A DNA stretch of 64,000 bases. It comes from Olavius algarvensis Delta 4 endosymbiont. Its GTDB lineage: Bacteria > Desulfobacterota > Desulfobacteria > Desulfobacterales > CAJINA01. The DNA is taken from contig CAJINA010000188.1 of the NCBI GenBank assembly GCA_905176665.1, positions 224,654 to 288,653 of the forward strand, written 5' to 3'. Under the pieces are notes generated by a model. The model was not told the DNA's origin, searched no databases, and saw nothing but the letters and a program-made list of their open reading frames with translations. The position numbers were made by a program, and so were the translations under genes. Of the stretch, positions 56,215 to 63,989 are shown in pieces. Positions within the stretch are counted from its first letter, which is position 1, and the number at the start of each line of letters is the position of its first letter.

Positions 56215-57394
56215 CTTTGTATCCCCGTATGGTATCCAGCAGGTAAAACTTGCCGGCTTCGGAGATAGCTGCTCTTTTGGAGAGTTCGGAGTAGAGATGC
56301 GGCATGTTGTCCTTGATGCGTTCCAGCACCCTGAAATCCTGCATGATCGAAATGTCAGTGCAGAGTTTTCCATCCCCGCCGGCCAGCGGTAGAAAATGAA
56401 AAGAGATGCTCATCTTGCGGTCATTGATAAAACTCAGCAGGGCCTCTTTTTCGCCTTCTCCCGGTTGCTGACTTTTGAAAATTTCACGGCAGACCCGCGG
56501 CAATTCATTCCGCGAATAATCGATATCAAGCTGCTGGTTAAACATCAGCTTAAGCGGCAGGGCCCGGTCGTTGACGCAATCACGCAGGGATCCTTGCAAC
56601 TGGGGATTGGTCTGAATGGTATGTTCAAACAGCTGGAGGTAATGGACCAGGTTGTAATCTTCTACCCAGAATTCCACCTGGCCTTCCGGGGTCAAAACGG
56701 CGCTGCGCGTGGTGCCGTCGAGCAGAAAGCGGATCAGTCGGAAAGATTGGCTGCGGTCATAATTGACAAAATCAGCCCCGCGCAGTTCAAAAAGTCCCGG
56801 TTCGGTGTATACCTTTTCCAGGCGCACCTTCACTTCTTTACGGATGTGCTTGGCGAGGTAATCAAGCTTGTCGTTGATGCTCCCTTCCATAGTGAGGTAG
56901 GAACGATTGCCGTCCACATCTTCGCAGATGCCGACGATGTCAGCGATGCGGACCACATCCAGCCGGGAGATCTCATGGAAGAAATCGTCATAGGGCCGCA
57001 GGTGCTCGTGAACCGAATCGAAATGAGCTTCGAGTGCCGGCGTGTCCAGGCGTGGTCCCGGGTCGGAAAAGGCTGAAAAAATGACCTGCGGCGGTTGGCT
57101 CGATTCCTGGGGAGGGTTTTTCTTTTTACTCGGCAGCAGGCGTTTGAAAAACCCAACCAGCCCTAGCGTGGAAGGCTGATGAAAGTGGACTTCACAACCT
57201 ATCAGTATTTTTTCAACTTCGATAGGATCGGGATTAAGCAGGTAGCGCCCCAACTGGGAAATGTGGTACTCCTTGACCGGGCCATAGTCTTTGCCCTTTA
57301 CCAGGCGGCCTACATCCAGCTTTACATAGCGGCCGCCGGATATGATCCAGATCGGTCCCCGTGTATGCTCGCCCGCCGTCCGTTCGTTGGTCAT
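56207..57394 (-). CDS. Conserved hypothetical protein co-transcribed with LonB
   Basis: I do not recognise this 395-residue protein. It lacks a signal peptide and membrane helices. It opens GPIWIISGGRYVKLDVGRLV, has a basic Pro/Lys-rich linker (about 88-110), a central DVDGNRSYLTMEGSINDKLDYLAKHI stretch, and ends LSKRAAISEAGKFYLLDTIRGYKDV. The 3' end overlaps the LonB start by 8 bp, so tight co-translation is likely. A role as adaptor or regulator of the protease is an inference from this coupling alone. Foldback copy E lies just upstream. Confidence 0.72.
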   Translation of the reverse strand: MTNERTAGEHTRGPIWIISGGRYVKLDVGRLVKGKDYGPVKEYHISQLGRYLLNPDPIEVEKILIGCEVHFHQPSTLGLVGFFKRLLPSKKKNPPQESSQPPQVIFSAFSDPGPRLDTPALEAHFDSVHEHLRPYDDFFHEISRLDVVRIADIVGICEDVDGNRSYLTMEGSINDKLDYLAKHIRKEVKVRLEKVYTEPGLFELRGADFVNYDRSQSFRLIRFLLDGTTRSAVLTPEGQVEFWVEDYNLVHYLQLFEHTIQTNPQLQGSLRDCVNDRALPLKLMFNQQLDIDYSRNELPRVCREIFKSQQPGEGEKEALLSFINDRKMSISFHFLPLAGGDGKLCTDISIMQDFRVLERIKDNMPHLYSELSKRAAISEAGKFYLLDTIRGYKDV

Positions 57395-57410
57395 TATATC
57401 TTCCTTAGCC

Positions 57411-57553
57411 AGTGTCCGTCCACAAATGGGAGCTTATGGTTCAGAGCAAGGCTTGAGCGATTTTGAGCCGCAGGCATAGTAAGCTATTCTGAGGATATCA
57501 AAAAAGTGAAACCGCCGCTCTGGGCCAAAAGATGCTGTTTGTGGATAGGCACT
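57411..57553. repeat. Foldback element, copy E
   Basis: The arms AGTGTCCGTCCACAAATGGG and complement of AGTGCCTATCCACAAACAGC pair well. The core has GGTTCAGAGCAAGGCTTGAG, CCGCAGGCATAGTAAGC and CCGCCGCTCTGGGCC. The arm type is shared with copy D. It sits 16 bp upstream of the start of the LonB partner gene. Confidence 0.78.
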
Positions 57554-57842
57554 CATTGGGTAAGGCCTACCCACTCCTCTCAGCCTCCACACCCAGATTA
57601 ATATCCGCGCGATTATATGTCAACAGATGTAGTGTGTCAAGATGTTCGGGTACCACAAGATGTTGTGTGTTGCCCCTGATTAACACCCCTAATCTCTTCT
57701 CCTGGTTCTAAAAAATGAGGACACGCCGCACTTCAATAGTTGCCCTCAATGGCTATTGATCTCCGCACCCCAAAAGGCGCATCCGACTCGGAAATCACGA
57801 CCCCGAGATGCTACGGGCTTGAATTTTGCCAATGATTCGTAT
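57554..57842. other. Divergent intergenic region between the LonB operon and the ANTAR gene
   Basis: No gene seen. An in-frame TTG at 57756 could extend the ANTAR protein by 29 residues, but that stretch is unconserved-looking and lacks an SD. A short direct repeat (AGATGTAGTGTGT and AGATGTTGTGTGT) lies near 57625-57672. Confidence 0.4.
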
Positions 57843-58571
57843 ATGGCTGATTCCATGGAAAAAGACGCCGCCCACACCCAGGACGACTACATCAAGGCAT
57901 TGATGAATATCAGCCAGGCGATCACCAGCGACCTTTACCTGGAAGACCTGCTGAAACTGATCGTCATGGTGACGGCCAACGTCACCGGTGTGGCCATCTG
58001 CTCTCTCTGGCTGGTCAACGAAGAGGAAAATCCACCCAAGATCCACCTGAAGGCCACCCAGTCCATAGACCCGGAATACATCAAGGACCGCTCCCTGGGA
58101 TTAAGCGAAGGGGTGGTCGGTCACATTGTCAGCACCAAACGCCCCCTGATCATCGCGGACGTGATCAAGAGTGGCGGTTTCAAGGAAAAGGAGATGGCCA
58201 AACGGCTGGATCTGGTCTCCATGGTCGGTGTGCCGTTGCAACTAAAAGACAAAAAGGTGATCGGGGCCCTGAACTGTTTTACCAAACACCAGCATAACTT
58301 CACCGAAACCGAAGTCAACCTGCTCAGCGCTGTCGCCGGCCAGGCGGCCGTGGCGATCTTGAACACCGAACTGATGGTCAAAACCAAAGTCATTCAAGAG
58401 GAATTGGAGACCCGCAAGCAGGTGGAGCGCGCCAAGGAGATCCTCATGATGCGGCGCAAGATGACGGGCACCGAGGCCCATCGCTGGATCCAGAAAAAAA
58501 GCATGGACTCTCGCAAGCATGTGCGCCAGGTGGCGGAAGCGATCCTCCTTTCCGAAGAGCTGAATATCTAG
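57843..58571 (+). CDS. GAF-ANTAR RNA-binding antitermination regulator
   Basis: A 242-residue regulator. A GAF domain (about 20-165) opens LMNISQAITSDLYLEDLLKLIVMVTANVTGV and includes SEGVVGHIVSTKRPLIIADV. The C-terminal ANTAR domain (about 180-235) reads LETRKQVERAKEILMMRRKMTGTEAHRWIQKKSMDSRKHVRQVAEAIL, with the typical AKxxLM and A..x.R/K.S...... pattern. ANTAR proteins bind paired hexaloop RNA hairpins and prevent termination. Just such a pair lies 229 bp downstream, in front of the next gene. The start could be ATG 57843 or ATG 57855. Confidence 0.9.
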   Translation: MADSMEKDAAHTQDDYIKALMNISQAITSDLYLEDLLKLIVMVTANVTGVAICSLWLVNEEENPPKIHLKATQSIDPEYIKDRSLGLSEGVVGHIVSTKRPLIIADVIKSGGFKEKEMAKRLDLVSMVGVPLQLKDKKVIGALNCFTKHQHNFTETEVNLLSAVAGQAAVAILNTELMVKTKVIQEELETRKQVERAKEILMMRRKMTGTEAHRWIQKKSMDSRKHVRQVAEAILLSEELNI

Positions 58572-58739
58572 CCAAACTGCCAACGACCTTCCCCATCCGT
58601 TTTGATACCCAATACGCCCCTTAACATACATCCGGCTACCTCCTGAGCGTGTCGTTCGAGTTGCAAAACCGGCTGTAAAATATACCTTTGCTTACCAACC
58701 GTTAATTTAAATTCATTTAATTAATCCGGACTAATTTTC

Positions 58740-58768
58740 TTGACATTAAACATAAGTTTTGCTTAATT
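58740..58768 (+). promoter_or_regulatory. Sigma-70-like promoter of the ANTAR-controlled leader
   Basis: TTGACA at 58740-58745 and a weak TTAATT -10 region 17 bases on. Transcription would start near 58776, shortly before hairpin P1. Confidence 0.45.
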
Positions 58769-58790
58769 ATTCGGGCTTACACAATTTATA

Positions 58791-58829
58791 CCGAATACTG
58801 GTCATACAATGGCGTGTGGCCCGGTTCGG
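58791..58829 (+). ncRNA. ANTAR target hairpin P1
   Basis: Arms GGTCATAC (58800-58807) and GTGTGGCC (58814-58821) pair in all eight positions with two G-U pairs around the six-base loop AATGGC. The stem extends through a small internal loop to CCGAA/TTCGG. Loop A1 and G4 are the hallmark of ANTAR-bound hexaloops. Confidence 0.8.
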
Positions 58830-58838
58830 GTCCAATTT

Positions 58839-58887
58839 GAGACAAAGGCGTCTTTTGCTGAAGGTGGCAAGGGCGCCTTTTTATTTT
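58839..58887 (+). terminator. ANTAR hairpin P2 overlapping a regulated intrinsic terminator
   Basis: P2 is GAGAC (58839-58843), loop AAAGGC (58844-58849; A1, G4), GTCTT (58850-58854). Bases 58844-58852 (AAAGGCGTC) can instead pair with GGCGCCTTT (58872-58880), which is followed by TTATTTT, to form the terminator. P2 and the terminator therefore exclude each other. This is the standard ANTAR antitermination arrangement. Confidence 0.8.
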
Positions 58888-58930
58888 CTGAGCCCCGATT
58901 CCGGGGCGCCACTTTAAAGGGGAGTGAATC

Positions 58931-60586
58931 ATGGAACGAATTCTCAAGAATAACGACGCATTGGGCACCAAAAACCGGGGCAACCCGTGCGAATCGAGCC
59001 TTTGCACCCTGTGCCGGGCCGATTGCAAGGGTAAATGTGAAACCTGGCTATCCAGCCTGGTCGGCCGCAAACTGCTGTACCCGCGCAGCTACGGCATCGT
59101 GACCGCTGGTGCCAACAACACCTGCCACGTGGGCGTTTCCTACAATTCGCTGCGTATCCAGGGATATGCCTACGGCTCTCAAGGCCTGCAGGAGGGCATG
59201 AGCAATGATCCGGATGACTGTATCTTTCCGAACGTCTCCCTGGAGACCGAATTTGGACAGGAAGTAAAGACCAAGGCCCGCATTCCCCTGATGACCGGCG
59301 CCCTGGGCTCCACTTTCGTAGCCCAAAAATACTGGGACGCTTTTGCGGTCGGCGCGGCCCTGGTGGGTATACCGGTGGTCATTGGTGAAAACGTGGTCGG
59401 TGTGGACCTGAAATCGGAAATCGGCGACGGTGCGGAGCGTAAAGGCAAAATCAAGAGCGCCCCGGAATTGGAACGCCGCATCGATGGTTACCTGCGTTAC
59501 TACGATGGCTATGGTGCCATCATCGTGCAGCTCAACGTGGAGGATACCCGCAACGGCGTGGCCGAATTCGTGGCTGACAAATACGGCGACAAGGTTGTCA
59601 TCGAACTCAAATGGGGCCAGGGCGCCAAGGACATCGGCGGCGAAATCCAGGTCACCAGCATCGACTACGCCCAATTTCTTAGAGACCGCGGCTACGTGGT
59701 AGACCCGGATCCGTCCCTCCCCGAAGTTCAGGAAGCTTTCAAAAGCGGCGCCATTCGGTCGTTCGCCCGCCACAGCCGCCTGGGCAGCACCAACCTCGAC
59801 ACCGTCGAGGCGGTTCGCAGCGATTTCATGAGCTCGGTGGAATACCTGCGCAGCTTAGGGTTTGCCCGCATCACCTTGAAGACCGGCTCCTACGGCATGG
59901 AAGAACTGGCTATGGCCATCAAGTTCGCCACCGACGCCAAGCTGGACCTGCTCACTATTGACGGCTCCGGCGGCGGTACCGGCATGAGCCCCTGGAACAT
60001 GATGCAAAGCTGGGGCGTCCCGTCCATCGACCTGCACTCCAAGGCCTATCAGTACGCCAGCATCCTGGCAGCCAAGGGCGATAACGTGGTGGATATGTCT
60101 TTTGCCGGCGGCTTTGCCCTGGAAGACAGCATCTTCAAAGCCCTGGCCCTGGGCGCACCGTTTACCAAGCTGGTCTGCATGGGCCGGGCCATCATGATAC
60201 CGGGTTTCGTGGGTTCCAACATCTACGGTGCCCTGCATCCGGAAGAGCGCGGCGACGTCAACGGCCACTGGAACGAACTACCCAAAACGGTCCAGGCCGT
60301 GGGTCGCGATGCCAAGGAAATCTTTGCCGGCTACTTCGACGTGGAAAAGAAGGTGGGTAAAGACGAGATGAAGAACATACCATACGGCGCCATCGCATTT
60401 TGGACCATGGCTGACAAGCTCTCCTGCGGCCTGCAGCAGCTGCTGGCCGGCGCCCGTAAGTTCTCCGTCACCAACCTGACCCGGCATGAAATATTCTCCG
60501 GCAACCGCGAGACTGCCCACGAAACAGGCATTCCACATGTGACGGACGTAAACGACGAAAGCGCCCGGAAGATTTTGAACTCTTAA
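58931..60586 (+). CDS. FMN-binding glutamate-synthase-like protein
   Basis: A 551-residue protein matching the central FMN-binding part of glutamate synthase large subunits. It lacks both the glutamine amidotransferase and the gltB C-terminal domains. The N terminus has five Cys (CESSLCTLCRADCKGKC), a likely Fe-S or zinc site. TIDGSGGGTGMSPWNMMQSWGVPS is the flavin-phosphate/substrate motif. AAGGGGAG precedes ATG 58931. Similar stand-alone proteins occur in anaerobes and in N-methylglutamate synthesis; exact reaction unknown. The leader places it under ANTAR control, fitting a nitrogen-related role. Confidence 0.85.
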   Translation: MERILKNNDALGTKNRGNPCESSLCTLCRADCKGKCETWLSSLVGRKLLYPRSYGIVTAGANNTCHVGVSYNSLRIQGYAYGSQGLQEGMSNDPDDCIFPNVSLETEFGQEVKTKARIPLMTGALGSTFVAQKYWDAFAVGAALVGIPVVIGENVVGVDLKSEIGDGAERKGKIKSAPELERRIDGYLRYYDGYGAIIVQLNVEDTRNGVAEFVADKYGDKVVIELKWGQGAKDIGGEIQVTSIDYAQFLRDRGYVVDPDPSLPEVQEAFKSGAIRSFARHSRLGSTNLDTVEAVRSDFMSSVEYLRSLGFARITLKTGSYGMEELAMAIKFATDAKLDLLTIDGSGGGTGMSPWNMMQSWGVPSIDLHSKAYQYASILAAKGDNVVDMSFAGGFALEDSIFKALALGAPFTKLVCMGRAIMIPGFVGSNIYGALHPEERGDVNGHWNELPKTVQAVGRDAKEIFAGYFDVEKKVGKDEMKNIPYGAIAFWTMADKLSCGLQQLLAGARKFSVTNLTRHEIFSGNRETAHETGIPHVTDVNDESARKILNS

Positions 60587-60606
60587 ATTAATAGATAAAA
60601 AAAATG

Positions 60607-60646
60607 AAAAGGCGCAGACTATTTCTTATAGTCTGCGCCTTTTTTC
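60607..60646 (+). terminator. Strong intrinsic terminator
   Basis: A perfect 14-bp stem, AAGGCGCAGACTAT/ATAGTCTGCGCCTT, with loop TTCTT and a T-run, starts 22 bp after the glutamate-synthase-like gene. Confidence 0.95.
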
Positions 60647-60748
60647 TTATGAATTTAACTGAGGACCAATGGTCGTAGTCTGCGGTGCGGTAATAAGCCA
60701 TTTATACTTCCTGCCGACTGGAGCATTATTTGGAACCGGAAAAGTTTA

Positions 60749-60793
60749 TTGACAAATTATTTCGAGTTAAGTAGAGAGTGAACAGTTGCTCTC
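60749..60793 (+). promoter_or_regulatory. tetR promoter with operator O1
   Basis: TTGACA lies at 60749-60754, with a weak -10 (TAGAGA) at 60772-60777. The dyad GAGAGTG-AACAGT-TGCTCTC (60774-60793) overlaps the -10 and ends 20 bp before the tetR ATG. Its first half is identical to that of O2 at 61535. Confidence 0.6.
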
Positions 60794-60812
60794 TATAATC
60801 TTCAAGATCGCC

Positions 60813-61454
60813 ATGCAAAAAACCTTCAAAAAACTTCCCGAAAAAAAGCAGACCCATATACTCGATACCGCCGTTCGCGTATTTGCACGCAAAGGCTACT
60901 ACCAGGCAAATGTTGCCGAAATATGTAAAGAAGCCGGTATTTCCAACGGTGCGCTGTATAAGTATTTCAAAAATAAGGAATCGCTGTTTCTATCCTGTTT
61001 CGATTACGGGGTTGACTTGATGAACAGGGAAATTTTCGCCAGATACCTGACGGCATCAGGAACGGTTTTCGAAAAAATCCGGGATGTTCTAGAAACGACC
61101 AGCCGCTTTGCGAAAAAGCACAGTGATGTTGTAGCCTTGTACCTGGAACTGGGAAGCGTCTCCAATAACAGATTTGCCGACGTGCTGTCCGACAAGGTCG
61201 AAAAAAGCGCCAGAGGTTTTCATGTAGAACTCATCAAGGATGCTCGTGAAAGAGGTGAAATCGATTCAGACATCGACATCAACATTGCCGCCTACATCAT
61301 CGACAACAATCTCATGCTTTTGGCTTTTTCGATAATTTCGGACCATTACAACCAGCGGTTTCAAACCTATTTTTCAAGCACCTCCCGGGAATTGGACGAT
61401 CGAAAAAAAATCGATGTCATAATGGCATCAATTGGACAATTGCTAAAACCCTAG
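60813..61454 (+). CDS. TetR/AcrR-family transcriptional regulator
   Basis: A 213-residue repressor-type protein. The N-terminal helix-turn-helix (about 14-58) reads ILDTAVRVFARKGYYQANVAEICKEAGISNGALYKYFKNKESLF. The ligand-binding C-terminal domain has no family-specific signal I recognise. ATG 60813 is chosen; a TTG at 60786 would lie within operator O1. Operators before this gene and before the next operon point to autoregulation and control of both. It looks like a specific regulator of the aminotransferase cassette. Confidence 0.9.
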   Translation: MQKTFKKLPEKKQTHILDTAVRVFARKGYYQANVAEICKEAGISNGALYKYFKNKESLFLSCFDYGVDLMNREIFARYLTASGTVFEKIRDVLETTSRFAKKHSDVVALYLELGSVSNNRFADVLSDKVEKSARGFHVELIKDARERGEIDSDIDINIAAYIIDNNLMLLAFSIISDHYNQRFQTYFSSTSRELDDRKKIDVIMASIGQLLKP

Positions 61455-61534
61455 TTCAAATACACCTGAAGTAAGAAAACTCGCAGCATCCAGATAAACT
61501 CATGGTTTGACTAAGGATAAGTAGTGGGCAAACA

Positions 61535-61554
61535 GAGAGTGGGTAATCACTCTC
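61535..61554 (+). promoter_or_regulatory. Operator O2 of the aminotransferase operon
   Basis: GAGAGTG-GGTAAT-CACTCTC is a perfect 7-6-7 dyad, 54 bp before the aminotransferase start. It shares the GAGAGTG half-site and 20-bp length with O1 upstream of tetR. Confidence 0.65.
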
Positions 61555-61608
61555 AATGCAAACAATAGGTGCAACATTCATCTAACTACTTAGTGAGGAG
61601 AGATAAAA

Positions 61609-62859
61609 ATGCCAAAGCAAACAAGCAACGGATCAATGTCCAACGAGGATGCCCTGAAACTCAATGCCCGATACATTTCCTCCAGCCGGGTCAGCGCCTA
61701 CCAGGCTTACGGCCTCGATTTTGTCCAGGGCCGTCGGGAAGGCGTTCGGATATGGGACCTGGACGGTAACAGTTTCATCAACTGTCGCTCGTCTGGGGGT
61801 GTCTTTAATTTCGGTCACCGCCCGCAGTTTGCTATCGATGCACTCAAGGCAGCCCTGGATGAAATCGACATGGGCGACTGGCTTCTGCTTTCACCCTACC
61901 GAGCACTCGCGGCCAGAGCTCTGGCCGAAATTCTGCCTGGAGATCTCCAATACACCTTTTTCACCGCTTCCGGAGCGGAAGCCGCCGAGTGCGCGGTCAA
62001 ACTGGCCAGGGGGCTCACCCGCCGTCCGGGCATCGTCTGCCTTGAAAATGGATATCACGGTCACGTGGGTTTCGGTCTGGCCATGGACGACGAAATTTAC
62101 AACCAGTGGTACAGACCTCTTACCCCGGGAATAACACGCGTGCCCATGAACGATGTCGACGCCGTCGACAGGGCCATTGATGACAGTACGGCCGTTGTCT
62201 GTATGGAAACCATTCCCGCCACCGCCGGATACATCGTGCCTCCCGATGGCTATTTTGAAAGGATTCGGGAAATATGCAACAACCGAGGCGCATTGCTGAT
62301 GCTCGATGAAGTGCAGTGCGGCATGGGGCGAACGGGAAAATTTTGGGCGGCCGACCACTGGAAAGTGGTCCCCGATCTTTTGATGTTCGGGAAAAGCACT
62401 TCGGGGGGGATCTACCCTATATCCGGCTGCTGCTACAGTGAAAAAGTGGAAAATTTCCTGAAAGCGGATCCGATCTTTCACCCCTCCAGTTATTCGGGAG
62501 CTGAACCTGGGACTGTGGTCGTCTGTGAGGTGATCAAAAAACTCACGGAACCCGGATTTCTGGATCATGTTAATAATATGAGCCGCAAGTTTAAACTGGG
62601 ATTCGACGATTTATGCGCCCGTTTCCCCGACAAACTCGTCGAACACCGCGGTCTGGGCCTTATGCTCGCCCTGGAGACCCACTCGGAAGAACAGGGATTT
62701 GCGTTGATGAGGCAGGCCGTTGCCCATCGAATTCTCGCCGTTTATGCCAACAACCGCAGGTCATCATTGCTGATCATGCCCCCGCTGATAATTTCATCCG
62801 ATGAAGTCGATGAAGTGCTGAGCGGACTTGAGGCTTCCGTTAAAGCGATGAAAGCATAA
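61609..62859 (+). CDS. Class-III aminotransferase (PLP-dependent)
   Basis: A 416-residue fold-type I enzyme. The cofactor motifs are FFTASGAEAAECAVKLARG (phosphate binding), ENGYHGHVGFG, MLDEVQCGMGRTGKFWA with the PLP Asp, and the Schiff-base Lys262 in MFGKSTSGG. The family covers omega-aminotransferases, glutamate-1-semialdehyde aminomutase and phospho-lyases. The substrate cannot be fixed from sequence. GAGGAGAG precedes ATG 61609. It is followed by the kinase-like gene and controlled by the TetR operator. Confidence 0.9.
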   Translation: MPKQTSNGSMSNEDALKLNARYISSSRVSAYQAYGLDFVQGRREGVRIWDLDGNSFINCRSSGGVFNFGHRPQFAIDALKAALDEIDMGDWLLLSPYRALAARALAEILPGDLQYTFFTASGAEAAECAVKLARGLTRRPGIVCLENGYHGHVGFGLAMDDEIYNQWYRPLTPGITRVPMNDVDAVDRAIDDSTAVVCMETIPATAGYIVPPDGYFERIREICNNRGALLMLDEVQCGMGRTGKFWAADHWKVVPDLLMFGKSTSGGIYPISGCCYSEKVENFLKADPIFHPSSYSGAEPGTVVVCEVIKKLTEPGFLDHVNNMSRKFKLGFDDLCARFPDKLVEHRGLGLMLALETHSEEQGFALMRQAVAHRILAVYANNRRSSLLIMPPLIISSDEVDEVLSGLEASVKAMKA

Positions 62860-62900
62860 TGAATCCTGACCCTGCCAACCAGAATCAAGGAGGATCAGAC

Positions 62901-63821
62901 ATGGAACTGGATCGAGAACTCTTGTACCGGCTTGAGGAGAACCTGAAACCTCACCGAATTGAAGATTGCATCGTACCGATTACCGTGCTCGACTATGGAG
63001 AAATCTCCATTGTATTTAAAATCGAAGGTCGGGAAAACCTCGTCTACAAGCGCATGCCGCTGTTCAGAAGCATGGATGAAGCGGAAAGATTTGCCGCCAT
63101 GTACCGGGAATACAACTCGTTGGTGGAAGAAGCGGGCCTGAGAATACCGCCGGCTGAGACAACAACAATTCAGGTTTCCGGACGCCCGGTGATTGTATTG
63201 TATCTGGTCCAACAGTTAATGCCACCCGAGGCTTTCGGTCACCGGCTGATCCACGGCTTCTCAGACGATGAAAACCGTGCGTTGTTTGAAAAAATAATAA
63301 AGGAAATCAGTAAGATTTGGGGATTCAATCGCAAGTGCATGTCCGGTATCGAACTTGCCCTGGATGCACAGCTTTCCAACTGGGTACTGCATGAGGATCA
63401 AGTCTATTATGTAGACACCAGCACCCCCCTCTATCGAAAAGATGGCGTGGAGCAGATTAACCAGAACGTGGAAGCATTCCTGAAAAGCGTACCGACAGGG
63501 CTTCGGTGGATTTTCCGCAAAGTCTTCATCAACGATGTCATCCCGAGATATTATGACCCCCGCAAGGTCTTCGTCGATTTTGCCTCCAACCTGAACAATG
63601 AAAGGCCCGATGTCATCCCCACCGCTATCGATGTAATCAACGGTATTCTGGAAGGTGGAAATGATCCGATCACGGAAGAAGAAGTCGCCAAATATTATGA
63701 AGAAGACCGCAAGATATGGCTCCTGTTTCTTACCCTGCGCCGCGCTGATCGATGGGCGAAGACAAAACTGTTCAGGAGAAGATATGAGTTTACACTGCCG
63801 TTGAAAAGCTCATTTCAATAG
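62901..63821 (+). CDS. Divergent kinase-like (APH-type fold) protein, function unknown
   Basis: I do not recognise this 306-residue protein by name; it may be DUF6206-like, which I could not verify. The order of features suggests an aminoglycoside-phosphotransferase or protein-kinase fold: a glycine/strand start DYGEISIVFKIEG, a VYKRM strand with Lys50, a helix Glu (REYNSL, E70), a hinge-like IVLYLVQQLMP, then ALDAQLSNW (D155, N160) and YYVDTSTP (D172), corresponding to catalytic and metal loops. AAGGAGG precedes ATG 62901; an ATG at 62859 overlaps the aminotransferase stop. It probably acts on the same substrate route as the aminotransferase. Confidence 0.75.
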   Translation: MELDRELLYRLEENLKPHRIEDCIVPITVLDYGEISIVFKIEGRENLVYKRMPLFRSMDEAERFAAMYREYNSLVEEAGLRIPPAETTTIQVSGRPVIVLYLVQQLMPPEAFGHRLIHGFSDDENRALFEKIIKEISKIWGFNRKCMSGIELALDAQLSNWVLHEDQVYYVDTSTPLYRKDGVEQINQNVEAFLKSVPTGLRWIFRKVFINDVIPRYYDPRKVFVDFASNLNNERPDVIPTAIDVINGILEGGNDPITEEEVAKYYEEDRKIWLLFLTLRRADRWAKTKLFRRRYEFTLPLKSSFQ

Positions 63822-63989
63822 TGACACGGTAGATATTTTTCATCAGTGCGCCAGGAAAATGTTAAAGGGGTTTGATATGATGAGAGTATCTGGACCGCGG
63901 TATATTGCCAACTAGACGTAACGAGATGACGATTTGACCTGAGATTCGCAATAGGTCATCATCTGTCTGATTTTTCTACTTAATGTAGA

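Noticed and set aside
58844..58858. Possible sigma-54 promoter (GG ... TTTTGC) before the glutamate-synthase-like gene
   Set aside because: The GG-GC spacing is 8, not 10, and these bases are fully explained by the ANTAR P2/terminator structure.
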